In this document: positions 46,501 to 55,936 of the stretch, piece by piece
How positions within the stretch are numbered: position 1 is the first letter of the stretch
Layout of the letters: each line of letters begins with the position of its first letter
NCBI RefSeq assembly: GCF_900312745.1
Contig: NZ_OMPD01000008.1
Coordinates: 427,617 to 491,616, forward strand
Direction: 5' to 3'
DNA: 64,000 nt
DNA from: Aquimarina sp. AU58
Lineage (GTDB): Bacteria > Bacteroidota > Bacteroidia > Flavobacteriales > Flavobacteriaceae
The notes under the pieces: generated by a model
Seen by the model: the letters and a program-made list of their open reading frames with translations, nothing else
What the model was told of the DNA's origin: nothing
Database searches by the model: none
Translations under genes and position numbers: made by a program

Positions 46501-47022
46501 ATCAAAATCTGTTTGTACTCCCCTAGTCGTACCTGATATGATTATATTTACACCTGTCAATGGAACCCCTTGTTGATCTTTTACAGTACCATTGATTTCT
46601 TTTTCCTGTTTTGTCTTTTTAACTGGTTCTGGAATTAACTTTTTAACAGCTTCATTGTTTAGTTTATTTTTGACTAAAATAATTTGACGATCTATAACCT
46701 TATACGTTACCCCTTGATTGCTAAATAGTTGATTTAATATTTTATAGATCTTTTTATTTTTCATGTTAATCGAAACCAAACGGTTTTGATCTATTACATT
46801 TTCATTTGCCAAAAATTTAAACTCAGATAACGACTCTATAGTCTCTAATACTTTTATAACTTTTACAGATTCTAAATTAATAGTAATCCTAGTATTTTGA
46901 GAATATGATTCAGCTTGAATTTTAAAGAGAGAAATGAATGTTAATAACAGTGTTAGTTTCATTTTTAAATTCAATTTAGGGGGGGTATATAAACATGCCC
47001 CTGAGGTAAAGAATTTTTTCAT
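43531..47022 (-). CDS. SusC/RagA-family TonB-dependent transporter with STN signalling domain
   Basis: Outer-membrane protein of 1163 residues. After a basic N-terminal extension and signal (LTLLLTFISLFKIQAESYS) comes an STN domain (about 45-110; ITINLESVKVIKVLETIE). A carboxypeptidase-regulatory-like domain (about 143-220; GTVKDQQGVPLTGVNIIISG), a TonB plug (EEVVVTALGIKREAKKLGYS) and the 22-strand barrel follow. The STN domain is the mark of transporters that signal to a FecR anti-sigma factor, which lies just upstream. It imports oligosaccharides, here probably containing N-acetylhexosamine. Confidence 0.93.
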   Translation of the reverse strand: MKKFFTSGACLYTPPKLNLKMKLTLLLTFISLFKIQAESYSQNTRITINLESVKVIKVLETIESLSEFKFLANENVIDQNRLVSINMKNKKIYKILNQLFSNQGVTYKVIDRQIILVKNKLNNEAVKKLIPEPVKKTKQEKEINGTVKDQQGVPLTGVNIIISGTTRGVQTDFDGRYTIKASIGDVLDFSFIGMKTVSIAVGDSSTIDVVMEDDTASLEEVVVTALGIKREAKKLGYSIQTVEGEELTKVRNVNVVNNLAGRVTGVQVNQNGTGIGGSASVTVRGVTSLVPGQNSALIVVDGVVLDGGSLGEGSFSGGLDYGNALSDINSDDVESINILKGGNATALYGYRGSAGVIVITTKKGKAGRVKVDLSSSVTFDNVLIAPKLQNSYGQGRFDAATGQLVYDITRPGSWGPALDGSQQTRFDGVGTAPYSGNPGDFKDFYGTGLTMINSVGLSGGSDIIDYRLSYSNLFNKPVLSGSDYKRQSLSLNTNTNVTDKLKVQAKIAYVKNTAINRADITDGQANTVRSLILKPRNISNTDLEANYINPDGTPNNFGGSSFTMNPYYAINTKLNEDTKNRYTGLISATYKLTDGLSTTARYSQDQSNYAASIFKGRGVFDNAPSGQLVEITQQTTTSNYDFLLSYNGYLTEKISVNSTVGYSGFENKAKSTTVQASDLLDPSLFSVNNFGTKGASTRISNLKSQSLFGSVQFGFNDFAFVEVTGRNDWSSTLPVDSFSFFYPSVGTSFLLHDIFGIDSDKVNLIKLRASWAKTGNATLPYRLAPVYNVSSAPYDGLTLFYFGDPNLTQGQAEEGAAPGTVIPNKDLKAELSSEYELGMDVKLFNNRLGLDVTYYNKETKNQILSISLPSTTGAQSKIINAGLVSNKGIEIALTATPIKSTNFEWNTAFNFSKNENRIEKLVPELPTAIIARQFNDVIQLTATEGNVYGDLVGPSFSRDDQGRVIYDSDGLPVVGENKIIGNVTPDFLLGINNSFSYKNIELGFLIDIKSGGDVFSFTDFVASTNGNDIRTLEGREFYTGGNGIMVPSDAVVDGTLSPSVAARGVDPATYYQRLGNISENWISDGSYVKLRQVSLTYNFPSSILDRFSIANMSISYIGRNLAILHKNTQNFDPEVGFNTSIQGIEIYDFPSTSSHGVKLNLSF

Positions 47023-47219
47023 ATTTTTGTGATGATTTAGTTAATAATAAAGATTCATGTCGAAATGATTCATATTGATTAAATCGTATTCTATAATCGG
47101 GAAATACGTCACTATTTCTCGATTTTTTTTACAATACGTTTTTATTCAATTAATAATTTTATATTAAAAGTTTATATCATAGGCACTACTTTGATTTAAT
47201 GGTTTAATGGTTAATAAAA

Positions 47220-48341
47220 TTATCGTTTATTTATTGTTATTCTATTTTCTTCAATTGTAAAAGAAAATTCTTCACTACCCTGAAAAGAAATTAGTATTTG
47301 TTCTATAGTTTCTGTATCAAATTTTGCTAAAAAACGTTTTTCATTTAGTGAACTATAATTGTTTGTAATAACGACATCATAATTTCTTTCTAATATTTTA
47401 ATAATTTCAGAAAATGGTTTCATTTTAAATAACAACTCTCCTTTAGTCCAAGCAGTGTACTCACTAACATCAACTTCTTTTACATTAATACTCTGTTGAG
47501 ATTTATTCAAAGTAAATTTATAACCTGGCTGTAATACAGTAGAAGTATTTGCATCAAATTTCTCATCCACTTTATAAACTCCAACTGATCCTTCTACCAA
47601 AACAGTATTCATTTCATTATCTTCTCTATAAGAATTAACATTAAATTTAGTTCCCAAAGCTTGAACATTTACATCTTGAGTGTTTACAATAAAGGGATGT
47701 TGTTTATCTTTTGCTATTGCAAAATATGCTTCTCCGCTTAAAAATACTTTTCGATCTTTACCTTTTAAAAATTTTACTGGATATTTTAATGAACTTCCAG
47801 CATTTAAATGAACCATACTCCCATCGGATAAAACAAGTTGTAGTTTTTTACCATAAGGAATTGATACCTCATTATATACAAGCTCCTTATCACTTACTTT
47901 AGTATTCTTATATTCGAGTTTATCATCCTGATATACACCTACTATTGTTCCTTCTTTATTTACTATTTTTTCATTGTTACTCTCTCGAATAATTTTCACA
48001 TCTCCATTTTCCAATTTTAAAGTAATCTCATTATCTTCGGGAACTACTTCATTAGGAGTGTTTAAAAGAAATATACTACTAAGTCCAACCACGCCAACAA
48101 AAATAGCAGCCCATTTATACCACTTTTTATAACTATTTTTTTGTTTCCTAATGGATTTCATCAATGTCGTATATTCGTTTTCAACATCTACATCTTGTAA
48201 CGCATAATTTAGATCATAATATTGTAGTATATATGCTTTAAAAATTTCTTTATTTTCATCTTTCCTTAACCAATTAGATAAATCCATCATTTCTGATGAG
48301 CTAATCGTATTGGTTAAATATTTTTCAATTAATTTTTTCAA
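47220..48341 (-). CDS. FecR-family anti-sigma factor
   Basis: Inner-membrane protein of 373 residues. A cytoplasmic N-terminal anti-sigma part (TNTISSSEMMDLSNWLRKDE) is followed by one membrane helix (about 75-95; WAAIFVGVVGLSSIFLL). The periplasmic FecR domain reads YGKKLQLVLSDGSMVHLNAGSSLKYP and FLSGEAYFAIAKDKQHPFIV, and a C-terminal DUF4974-like domain contacts the STN domain. The start is a TTG, with no ATG nearby. Divergent from the sigma factor it should hold inactive. Confidence 0.88.
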   Translation of the reverse strand: MKKLIEKYLTNTISSSEMMDLSNWLRKDENKEIFKAYILQYYDLNYALQDVDVENEYTTLMKSIRKQKNSYKKWYKWAAIFVGVVGLSSIFLLNTPNEVVPEDNEITLKLENGDVKIIRESNNEKIVNKEGTIVGVYQDDKLEYKNTKVSDKELVYNEVSIPYGKKLQLVLSDGSMVHLNAGSSLKYPVKFLKGKDRKVFLSGEAYFAIAKDKQHPFIVNTQDVNVQALGTKFNVNSYREDNEMNTVLVEGSVGVYKVDEKFDANTSTVLQPGYKFTLNKSQQSINVKEVDVSEYTAWTKGELLFKMKPFSEIIKILERNYDVVITNNYSSLNEKRFLAKFDTETIEQILISFQGSEEFSFTIEENRITINKR

Positions 48342-48478
48342 GTTTCTGCTTTTTTTTCAACACTAACTACTATTCTTTATTGATTAAACGTATGGTCTAC
48401 CAAAAACCCTTAAAAGAAAATTCTTTTTTTTTTTTGCATATTTGTAATTCACATTTCAGGAATAACGTTGAATTTAGC

Positions 48479-49066
48479 ATGAATGATAGTAATTTGGTTT
48501 TAAAAATTAAGAAAAATGATGAAGATGCATTTAAATTAATTTTCAATGAATTGTATAAGCCTTTATTAGCTTATGTAACCACTTTAACATACGACACAGA
48601 AAAAGCTAAGGATATTGTTCAGAATTCTTTTATCATTTTATGGAATAAACGAGAAATCTTAGCTGAAGAGTCTTCTTTAAAAAATTACCTTTTCACAGTT
48701 TGCTACAGATTGTATGTTGATCAATACCGTAAAGATCAAATAAGAAACAAGGTAATCGATGAATTAAAACTAAGTGTTTTAAAAAATCAAATCGAACACA
48801 ATGATCCTACTGAACGACAGTTAAGGATAAAAAAGATTTTAGCAGTTATTGAAGAGCTTCCTCCACGTTGCAAACAGATTTTATTGCTAAATAAAAGAGA
48901 TGGAGTAAAGTATAAAGAAATTGCTGAAAAATTAGATGTATCTGTGAAGACTGTTGAATCTCAAATGCGAATAGCTTTTCAAAAAATTAGAGATAGTTTT
49001 AAAAATGAGAAAATTATTTTATTTATTTCAATATTTAAAAAACGTTCATTAAAATATTTGGATTAA
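48479..49066 (+). CDS. ECF-type RNA polymerase sigma factor
   Basis: Sigma factor of 195 residues starting MNDSNLVLKIKKNDEDAF. Region 2 (NELYKPLLAYVTTLTYDTEKAKDIVQ, FIILWNKRE) and region 4 (LPPRCKQILLLNKRDGVKYKEIAEKLDVSVKTVESQM) are complete. A longer frame from 48380 would cross a T-rich stretch and a near-match -7 element (CATATTTG), so the later start is preferred. It should drive transcription of the SusC operon when FecR is relieved. FecR/ECF face each other across about 140 bases. Confidence 0.88.
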   Translation: MNDSNLVLKIKKNDEDAFKLIFNELYKPLLAYVTTLTYDTEKAKDIVQNSFIILWNKREILAEESSLKNYLFTVCYRLYVDQYRKDQIRNKVIDELKLSVLKNQIEHNDPTERQLRIKKILAVIEELPPRCKQILLLNKRDGVKYKEIAEKLDVSVKTVESQMRIAFQKIRDSFKNEKIILFISIFKKRSLKYLD

Positions 49067-49271
49067 ATAGCTAAATACAAACTCGTTTTTCTACTACTTC
49101 CCATTACTATTTCATATATATTGATATCATAAATAATCAGTACTGCAAAAACTTTTAGTTCCTTCTAAAGAATCCAAAATACAGAATTCTTCCTATTCAG
49201 ATTAACAAGAATATTTACATAAATACAATATTTAGGTACGATTGTTTTTATCAAATAATTTCTAAGAAATA

Positions 49272-49310
49272 AAAAAGGAATCAACATTATAAAAATGAAG
49301 ATTCCTTTTT
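49272..49310 (-). terminator. Terminator of the tRNA-Val gene
   Basis: AAAAAGGAATC/GATTCCTTTTT stem with a 17-base loop, directly against the 3' end of the minus-strand tRNA and followed by T on that strand. The stretch 49067-49271 holds nothing recognisable. Confidence 0.8.
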
Positions 49311-49387
49311 GGTGGGCGCTAAGGGATTCGAACCCCTGACCCCTTGGGTGTAAACCAAGTGCTCTGAACCAACTGAGCTAAGCGCCC
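49310..49387 (-). tRNA. tRNA-Val (anticodon TAC), CCA encoded
   Basis: Minus-strand cloverleaf of 75 bases plus an encoded CCA. The acceptor stem GGGCGCT pairs with AGCGCCC, the D arm GCTC pairs with its partner, and the anticodon stem CTTGG/CCAAG holds the loop TTTACAC with anticodon TAC. The T arm is AGGGG-TTCGAAT-CCCTT. It reads GTA and probably other valine codons. Confidence 0.95.
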
Positions 49388-49456
49388 GCTATCTTGCGAT
49401 TGCGGATGCAAATATAAGACAGTTTTATAGTCTACCAAAAGAATTTTAAAGAAAAT

Positions 49457-50674
49457 TTAAATTATTTCTGCAACAACAAATGTGCTTCCCCCTACATAAA
49501 CAACATCTTTATCTGTAGCCTTCTGTAAAGCAGCTTCATACGCTTCTGCAACCGAGTTATACCCTTCTCCTGTTAAGTTAAACTTTAAAGCTTCTTTTTT
49601 TAATTTTTTCTCATCAAGCCCTCTTATAATATCAGGTCGGCAAAAATAATATCTGGCCTGCACAGGAAATAACGGCAAAATAGTATCTAAATCTTTATCG
49701 TCTACCACACCTAACACTATATGAAGATGATCATATTCTTCTTCAATCAATTGTTTCATCACTACCTTCAATCCATCTTCATTATGAGCAGTATCACATA
49801 TCACTTTAGGGTTTTCTTGTAATATCTGCCATCTTCCTAACAAATGAGTATTTTTTACTACATTCTGAAGTCCTTTCATAATATCATTTTCAGATATACT
49901 CCACTCATTTAACTTAATCAAACCTACAGTTTGTAAAACAGTCTTTATATTTTCTTTTTGATAACTTCCTTTTAGATCAGACGAATATATTGTACCATTA
50001 CAGTCTTCGGCAAAATACAGAGGACTTTGAGATGCGTTAGCGGCCTCTATAAAAACTTTTGAGGTCTCTTCTACATTCCTTCCTATAACAACTGGCACAC
50101 CTTCTTTAATGATCCCTGCTTTTTCTGAAGCTATCGCAGCTAATGTATTCCCCAAAAAACGAGTATGATCTAATCCTATATTAGTAATTACAGAAATTTC
50201 TGGAGTAATAATATTAGTAGAATCCAATCTTCCCCCTAGCCCAACTTCTACCACTGCTATATCTACCTTTGATTCTGCAAAATACTGAAATGCCATTCCT
50301 ACGGTCATTTCAAAAAAAGAAAGTTGATTCGATTCGAGATAAGGTTGATGTTTTGAAATAAAATCAATCACATATTCTTCAGATATAGTAACTCCGTTAA
50401 TTCGAATGCGTTCTCTAAAATCTTTGAGATGCGGCGAAGTATACAACCCAACTTTATAACCTGCTTCCTGCAGTATTGAAGCTAGCATATGACTAGTAGA
50501 GCCTTTACCATTTGTTCCTGCTACGTGTATACTTTTAAATTTGGTTTCGGGATTTCCTAGATATGCTGCTAATTGTATCGTATTATGAAGATCTACTTTG
50601 TATGCACTGGCACCCTGGCGCTGATACATTGGTAATTGGGTAAACATCCAATCGAGGGTCTCCCTATAGTTCAT
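49457..50674 (-). CDS. folC: Bifunctional folylpolyglutamate/dihydrofolate synthase FolC
   Basis: Mur-ligase-fold enzyme of 405 residues adding glutamate to folates. ATP loop GTNGKGSTSHMLASILQ (about 53-69), YTSPHLKDFRERIRI, EVGLGGRLDSTN, NIGLDHTRFLG, and DTAHNEDGLKVV in the C-terminal domain are all typical. It starts nine bases after the TonB-like gene and is the last gene of the ExbB-ExbD-TonB-FolC run. Confidence 0.92.
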   Translation of the reverse strand: MNYRETLDWMFTQLPMYQRQGASAYKVDLHNTIQLAAYLGNPETKFKSIHVAGTNGKGSTSHMLASILQEAGYKVGLYTSPHLKDFRERIRINGVTISEEYVIDFISKHQPYLESNQLSFFEMTVGMAFQYFAESKVDIAVVEVGLGGRLDSTNIITPEISVITNIGLDHTRFLGNTLAAIASEKAGIIKEGVPVVIGRNVEETSKVFIEAANASQSPLYFAEDCNGTIYSSDLKGSYQKENIKTVLQTVGLIKLNEWSISENDIMKGLQNVVKNTHLLGRWQILQENPKVICDTAHNEDGLKVVMKQLIEEEYDHLHIVLGVVDDKDLDTILPLFPVQARYYFCRPDIIRGLDEKKLKKEALKFNLTGEGYNSVAEAYEAALQKATDKDVVYVGGSTFVVAEII

Positions 50675-50682
50675 TCTTTATA

Positions 50683-51576
50683 TTATTCAGAAAGTTTAAA
50701 CTGATAAATAATTGTTCCTACTTGCTTTGCCGGAGCTTTAGCATCGCTATTAAACCGTGTAGCCAAGGCTGCTCTTTTTGCTGGCCCCATTAAGCACGAA
50801 GCACTATTGGTCGTCCCTTTAACTCCAGGAGTGGCTCTAATCACTTTTCCGCTTTGGTTAACTTCTATTTTTACCACCACAATACCTGATTCATTACAAT
50901 CCTGAACAAATTTTTCTTTATTAAGGGCTTTTCTACCGCCTAATCGATAATTACCATCTCCATCTAATCCTTTACCGGTTCCGTAGTATGATCTGGCATT
51001 AGGATCTCCATCCGGGCTTCCTTTATCCCCTGGTGATTTATCATCGCCTTCTCCCCCTTTTGCTTTACCATCATTCTTTGGGCCATTAGAAAAACTATTT
51101 AGAATATCCAAAGTAGACTTATCTGGTTTTGGATCTGGTTTTTTTTCTTCTACCTTTTTAACGGGTTTTTCTTTTGTTGTATTTTTTGAAGGCTTCTGAT
51201 CCGAAGGTTTCGGTTTTTCTTTAGGCTTCTCTGTCTTCTTTTTAGGCTTCTTTTTTGGTTTTTTTTCTATCACTGGTGCATCTTCGAGCTCTTGAGTAAC
51301 CACTTTATCTTTTATTTGAGGAGATTCTTCTTGTGGCTCTGGAGTCGACGATGTTGTTTCTGGAGTAGTTTGCCTGGGTGAGGATTTAATAGGGGTATTA
51401 GGCTGGATTTTACCCGAACCAGTTGCTGTAGTCCCAAAGTTTACAGCAATACCACCTTCCTCTTCAGGCTCCATATAATTTAAGCTCAGATAAAACAATA
51501 AAAAGATAATCGCTACGTGTACTAGTATCGTAAGCACAAAGGATTTCTTTTTATGTTTTGTATCCAGCTTTATCAT
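50683..51576 (-). CDS. TonB-like energy transducer
   Basis: Protein of 297 residues with one N-terminal membrane helix (about 12-33). A long Pro/Lys/Glu/Thr-rich periplasmic linker (about 50-160, with KKPKKKPKKKTEKPKEKPKP-type repeats) follows. The C-terminal domain (about 215-297) has the TonB/TolA-type beta-alpha-beta pattern IVVVKIEVNQSGKVIRATPG ... QVGTIIYQFKLSE. It powers outer-membrane transport or envelope upkeep together with the adjoining ExbB and ExbD. Two bases after exbD. Confidence 0.8.
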   Translation of the reverse strand: MIKLDTKHKKKSFVLTILVHVAIIFLLFYLSLNYMEPEEEGGIAVNFGTTATGSGKIQPNTPIKSSPRQTTPETTSSTPEPQEESPQIKDKVVTQELEDAPVIEKKPKKKPKKKTEKPKEKPKPSDQKPSKNTTKEKPVKKVEEKKPDPKPDKSTLDILNSFSNGPKNDGKAKGGEGDDKSPGDKGSPDGDPNARSYYGTGKGLDGDGNYRLGGRKALNKEKFVQDCNESGIVVVKIEVNQSGKVIRATPGVKGTTNSASCLMGPAKRAALATRFNSDAKAPAKQVGTIIYQFKLSE

Positions 51577-51578
51577 TT

Positions 51579-51971
51579 CTATTCGGGCCTAACGGCTAAT
51601 ATTACTTTAAATTTATTTCTATTGGCAATATCCATTACACCAACTGCCTTTTCTATAGGAACCCCTTCTTCGGCTCTTAGAATAATGGTAGGTTCATTTT
51701 TCCCTTGTAATCGTGATAATAATGTAGATTCTAAACTACTTTGACTTATACGCTCTTCATCGATATAGTATTGTAATTTATTAGTAATGCTTACCGATAT
51801 ATTTTGTGCATTAGAACTCTTTCCTTTGGCTTTTGGTAATATTAAATCCAAAGCTTCTGGAGTAATCGCAGGAGATGTTAGTAAAAAGAAAACTAATAAC
51901 AGAAATACAATATCTGTCATAGAAGACATACTAAACTCTGGACTAACTTTATTTCTTCCTCTTAAATTCAT
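51579..51971 (-). CDS. exbD: ExbD/TolR biopolymer transport protein
   Basis: Protein of 130 residues with one membrane helix and the conserved Asp in MSSMTDIVFLLLVFFLL (about 20) that carries protons in this family. The periplasmic domain follows (ILPKAKGKSSNAQNI, TIILRAEEGVPIEKAVGVMDIANR). One base separates it from exbB. Confidence 0.9.
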   Translation of the reverse strand: MNLRGRNKVSPEFSMSSMTDIVFLLLVFFLLTSPAITPEALDLILPKAKGKSSNAQNISVSITNKLQYYIDEERISQSSLESTLLSRLQGKNEPTIILRAEEGVPIEKAVGVMDIANRNKFKVILAVRPE

Positions 51972-51972
51972 A

Positions 51973-52674
51973 TTACGCAGGTTCGTTTAACAAGTCTAAG
52001 AAATCTACAGCATTAGCTTCCATACTGTGGATCACTTTATCTGTACGAACCACCAAATGATTATATCCAATATAGGCTACAATCCCAACTACTAGTCCAC
52101 CAACAGTTGTTGTCATTGCCGTATAAATACCTTCGGCTAAAACACCCATATCTGCTGTTCCCGAACTTGATGCCAGATTATGGAATGCAATAATCATACC
52201 TATTACCGTTCCTAGAAAACCAATCATAGGAGCGGCTCCTGCCACTGTAGCAAGAATACTAACATTTTTTTCTAGTTTATACACTTCAAGTCTACCAGCG
52301 TTCTCGATTGCTTTATTAATATCTTCTAACGAATGACCTATTCTCGAAATTCCTTTTTCGGTTAACCTTGCAATAGGATTATTCGTCTGCGCGCATAAAA
52401 TTTTTGCGGCTTCAATTTTACCATTCACCACGCTATCTCTAATCTTATCCATAAAACTTTCATCATATTTTGAAGCTGCTTTAATTGCAAAAATTCTTTC
52501 AAAATAAATATACACAGCAATAAATAGTAACACAAAAAGAATCGATATGATCACGATTGCTCCTGTTCCACCACTAAGTAAAAGGTCCATAATGGATAAT
52601 GTATTTTCTTCTACTTGCGGATCAATTTCTGGGGTATTTTGGGCTAAAGCACCAAGCATTGATAAATACGTCAT
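51973..52674 (-). CDS. exbB: ExbB/TolQ/MotA proton channel protein
   Basis: Membrane protein of 233 residues with three helices and the family region TVAGAAPMIGFLGTVIGMIIAFH ... AMTTTVGGLVVGIVAYIGYN. It forms the motor channel with ExbD and TonB. A periplasmic N-terminal part precedes the first helix. A 14-base palindrome GTTAGTATACTAAC lies upstream at 52695-52708 and could be a regulatory site. Confidence 0.9.
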   Translation of the reverse strand: MTYLSMLGALAQNTPEIDPQVEENTLSIMDLLLSGGTGAIVIISILFVLLFIAVYIYFERIFAIKAASKYDESFMDKIRDSVVNGKIEAAKILCAQTNNPIARLTEKGISRIGHSLEDINKAIENAGRLEVYKLEKNVSILATVAGAAPMIGFLGTVIGMIIAFHNLASSSGTADMGVLAEGIYTAMTTTVGGLVVGIVAYIGYNHLVVRTDKVIHSMEANAVDFLDLLNEPA

Positions 52675-52694
52675 TTTGATTTTGTTAATTTAGT

Positions 52695-52708
52695 GTTAGT
52701 ATACTAAC
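52695..52708. promoter_or_regulatory. Palindrome upstream of exbB
   Basis: GTTAGTATACTAAC, perfectly symmetric, 21 bases upstream of the exbB start. No known regulator can be named. Confidence 0.35.
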
Positions 52709-52741
52709 GTTATTTCTGTAGGTTAAGTATATTCTTTATTC

Positions 52742-54211
52742 TTATAATATATATATAACTCCTAATAAACCAATACCTCCGAGCACTATTGTATATGGAA
52801 AAGCCATCTTTACCATTTTAGTATATGACAATCCAATTAACGGTGCTAAGGAAGAGGTTAGTAAAAATAAAAACGCAGCTTGACCATTAGGTGTTGCAAC
52901 ACTAGGTAAATTTGTTCCTGTATTAATTGCAATTGCTAATTTTTCGAACTGTTCTCGTGATATTGCTCCATTATTAAACGCTTGTTCTACTTCTCCTATA
53001 TATACAGTTGCGACAAAAACGTTATCACTAATCATTGATAAAACTCCATTAGCCACATAAAACATAGAAGGTTGTTGGCCCGGATCTAAGGATAATGCCC
53101 AATCAATAATTGGTGTAAAAAGATGTTGGTCATGTATCATGGCTACTATAACAAAGAAAACCACAATCAAACCTGTAAACGGAAGTGCTTCTTCAAAAGC
53201 TTTTCCTAATTGATGTTCTTCTGTAATTCCCATAAAAGCAGTCTGAACAATAATTAATGCTAAGCCTATAAGACCAACTGGTGCCAGATGCAATGCTAAA
53301 CCAATAATCAAAAGTACTGCAGATACTGCTTGTACAATTAGTCCATATTTAGATTTATCAGATCTGTTTGCATCTTCGTCTTCTGTATAGCTTTCTATAA
53401 TCCTTCTGGCAACTTCTGGTAATTTTGCTCCAAAACCGAATGACTTTGTACTTTCTAAAACTATTGTTGTAAGCAACCCTGCTCCCAGAACAGGTATTGT
53501 AATTGGTGCCATTTTTAAAAAGAATTGTATAAAATCCCATCCCATTCGTTCTCCGATAAGTAAGTTTTGCGGTTCTCCCACCAAGGTACATACACCTCCC
53601 AATGCTGTTCCTACTACCCCGTGCATCACCAAACTTCTTAAGAAACTTCTAAACTGCTCTAAAGTTTCTCCACTTAATTCTTTTCTATCTAAAACCCCAC
53701 TCTCATCAAAATCTCCTGACCCAGAATGAATTTTATGATATACTCCATAAAATCCTACAGTAACACTTATTAAAACAGCTGTTACTGTTAGAGCATCCAA
53801 AAATGCAGAAAGTATTGCCGCCAGAAATACAAACAATAGCGACAATACCATCTTGGATTTTATTTTGGTAAATACTTTACTAAAAATATACATTAGCAAG
53901 GGCTTCATAAAATAAATCCCTGCAACCATAAAAACTAATAGTAAAACTACCTCCAAGTTCTGATCTACTTCATGATATGCTTTTTTGGGTGTTGTGAGAT
54001 TTAATGCCAGAATCTCTATCGCTAATAATCCTCCCGATTGTAACGGATAGCATTTAAGCGCCATGGCAAGGGTGAAAATAAACTCCCCAATAAACAACCA
54101 TGCGGTTATAGTTGGCCCTAAAAGAAAATAAGAAAATACATTAAAAATCAAAAATCCGATCATTACGGTTTTAAACCATTTCGGACTGCTCCCTAAAAAA
54201 TACTTGAACAT
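52742..54211 (-). CDS. nhaB: Na+/H+ antiporter NhaB
   Basis: Polytopic membrane protein of 489 residues with about 12 hydrophobic segments. NhaB-type motifs are [55 protein letters not shown] and [25 protein letters not shown]. It expels sodium in exchange for protons, in keeping with a marine life. It lies between exbB and gdh on the same strand but with 27 to 67 base gaps. Confidence 0.9.
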   Translation of the reverse strand: MFKYFLGSSPKWFKTVMIGFLIFNVFSYFLLGPTITAWLFIGEFIFTLAMALKCYPLQSGGLLAIEILALNLTTPKKAYHEVDQNLEVVLLLVFMVAGIYFMKPLLMYIFSKVFTKIKSKMVLSLLFVFLAAILSAFLDALTVTAVLISVTVGFYGVYHKIHSGSGDFDESGVLDRKELSGETLEQFRSFLRSLVMHGVVGTALGGVCTLVGEPQNLLIGERMGWDFIQFFLKMAPITIPVLGAGLLTTIVLESTKSFGFGAKLPEVARRIIESYTEDEDANRSDKSKYGLIVQAVSAVLLIIGLALHLAPVGLIGLALIIVQTAFMGITEEHQLGKAFEEALPFTGLIVVFFVIVAMIHDQHLFTPIIDWALSLDPGQQPSMFYVANGVLSMISDNVFVATVYIGEVEQAFNNGAISREQFEKLAIAINTGTNLPSVATPNGQAAFLFLLTSSLAPLIGLSYTKMVKMAFPYTIVLGGIGLLGVIYIL

Positions 54212-54238
54212 AGTTTTACTTGGTTAATACAATTAATA

Positions 54239-55465
54239 TTATATCAGCTGTCTGAGAGCTATCTCAAACGCTGTTTTACTGATATTGGTTTCTGTTTGTT
54301 TTTCATTATATGTATCCTGAATCGCTTTCTTTATGGTTTCTGAAGTGTCCTTAAAAATAGCTTCATCAGTCATTTGTACTTTTCGCTCCATAAAATAAGC
54401 AAAAACTCTTGCCATTCCACAGTTAGAAATAAAATCCGGGATCAAACTTACTCGCTCATCGGTATATTCCATTATTGGGCCAAAAAATATTTCGCTATCT
54501 GCAAAAGGTACATTAGCTCCACATGAAATAACTTCTAAACCAGAATCAATCATTTTGGTAATTTGGTCTTTGGTAATCAATCTGGATGCTGCACAAGGAG
54601 CAAAGATTTCGGTTTGTAAAGACCATATTTTTTCATTCATTTCATCAAAAGGAATGCGTTGTTCGCTATACAATTTATTCCCTCTCTTATTTAAATACAA
54701 TTCTTTTATTTCTTCAAACGAAAAGCCATCTTCGTTTATGAGTCCTCCGGCATGATCAATTATTCCTACAATCTTTGCTCCCATCTCAGAAAGATAGTAT
54801 GCTGCTGCAGATCCTACATTACCAAAACCTTGTACTACTGCTTTTTTTCCTTTTACTTCACCTCCATAAATAGTATAATAGTGCCGTACAGCCTCTGCTA
54901 CTCCATATCCTGTAATCATATCTGCCACAGTATATTTTTTGTTAACATCGGGAGAAAACATAGTATTCTCTAGTACTTTAATAACACCCTGGCGCAGTTG
55001 CCCTATTCTATTTATTTTATCAGCTTCGGTAGGTTGAAAATGACCATTAAATACTCCTTCTTGCGGGTGCCAAACTCCACATTCTTCGGTTATAGGTATA
55101 ACCTCATGGATCTCATCTACATTAAGATCTCCTCCTGTACCGTAATAACTTTTTAACAAAGGAGATACAGCTTTATACCAGCGTTTAAGAACTCCTTTTT
55201 TGCGGGGATCATCAGGATCAAAGTTAATACCCGACTTTGCTCCTCCTATTGCCGGGCCAGATACTGTAAATTTGACTTCCATTGTTTTTGCTAAAGAAAG
55301 GACCTCATTCATATCTAATCCTTTACGCATTCTGGTTCCTCCGCCTGCAGCACCACCTCTCAATGAATTTATAACTGTCCACCCTTCTGCTTCAGTTTCA
55401 GCATCTTTCCAATTAAAAACTATTTCGGGTGTTTTATTTTCGTATTTACTTAATAACTCTTTCAT
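54239..55465 (-). CDS. Glu/Leu/Phe/Val dehydrogenase (glutamate dehydrogenase type)
   Basis: Cytoplasmic enzyme of 408 residues that deaminates glutamate or a branched-chain amino acid. Catalytic Lys is in AIGGAKSGINFDPDD, and YYGTGGDLNVDE, the Rossmann motif VQGFGNVGSAAAYYL and SCGANVPFADSEIFFG are present. It is shorter than hexameric GDH (about 450). A 170-base leader separates it from a -7 element TATATTTG (55643-55650, minus strand), and the leader holds the hairpin CCTCC-ATTAC-GGAGG at 55565-55579. Confidence 0.85.
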   Translation of the reverse strand: MKELLSKYENKTPEIVFNWKDAETEAEGWTVINSLRGGAAGGGTRMRKGLDMNEVLSLAKTMEVKFTVSGPAIGGAKSGINFDPDDPRKKGVLKRWYKAVSPLLKSYYGTGGDLNVDEIHEVIPITEECGVWHPQEGVFNGHFQPTEADKINRIGQLRQGVIKVLENTMFSPDVNKKYTVADMITGYGVAEAVRHYYTIYGGEVKGKKAVVQGFGNVGSAAAYYLSEMGAKIVGIIDHAGGLINEDGFSFEEIKELYLNKRGNKLYSEQRIPFDEMNEKIWSLQTEIFAPCAASRLITKDQITKMIDSGLEVISCGANVPFADSEIFFGPIMEYTDERVSLIPDFISNCGMARVFAYFMERKVQMTDEAIFKDTSETIKKAIQDTYNEKQTETNISKTAFEIALRQLI

Positions 55466-55834
55466 TCTTAAAATTTCAATTTATTGAATAACCAATTGTG
55501 TTTTTAAAAAACATTTCAAAAAACAACATACTTATTTTATCCTATCTTTTTAATTAAAAATAATCCTCCATTACGGAGGTTAGAGTTGAGTCATATTACC
55601 AGATATTACAATAAATCGAACTATAGTCAAATTTCGACTTCACAAATATAAAAAACTAAACATGGCAAAAGCTTAAATAAAAATAAAATTATGGTAATTA
55701 AGTAGTAGTTTTTTTACTTTAAAAAAAATAATCTACAGTATTTTTATATCCCTTATAAAAATCTTCTAGACTTTATCTTGAAAAATGATTATCTCAAAAA
55801 ATCAATAAAACAGTAAAACTATCATATTATAGCT

Positions 55835-55842
55835 TATATTTG
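55835..55842 (+). promoter_or_regulatory. -7 promoter element of the acyl-CoA dehydrogenase gene
   Basis: TATATTTG, exact match to TAnnTTTG, 95 bases upstream of the start. No clear TTG -33 element. Confidence 0.5.
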
Positions 55843-55936
55843 TAGAATTAATAACAAAATCGTGATTATCTCGATTTATTTTCATTGAAAGTGAAAATTT
55901 CGTGTTATGCACGCACAGTAAATTATAAAGAAAATT

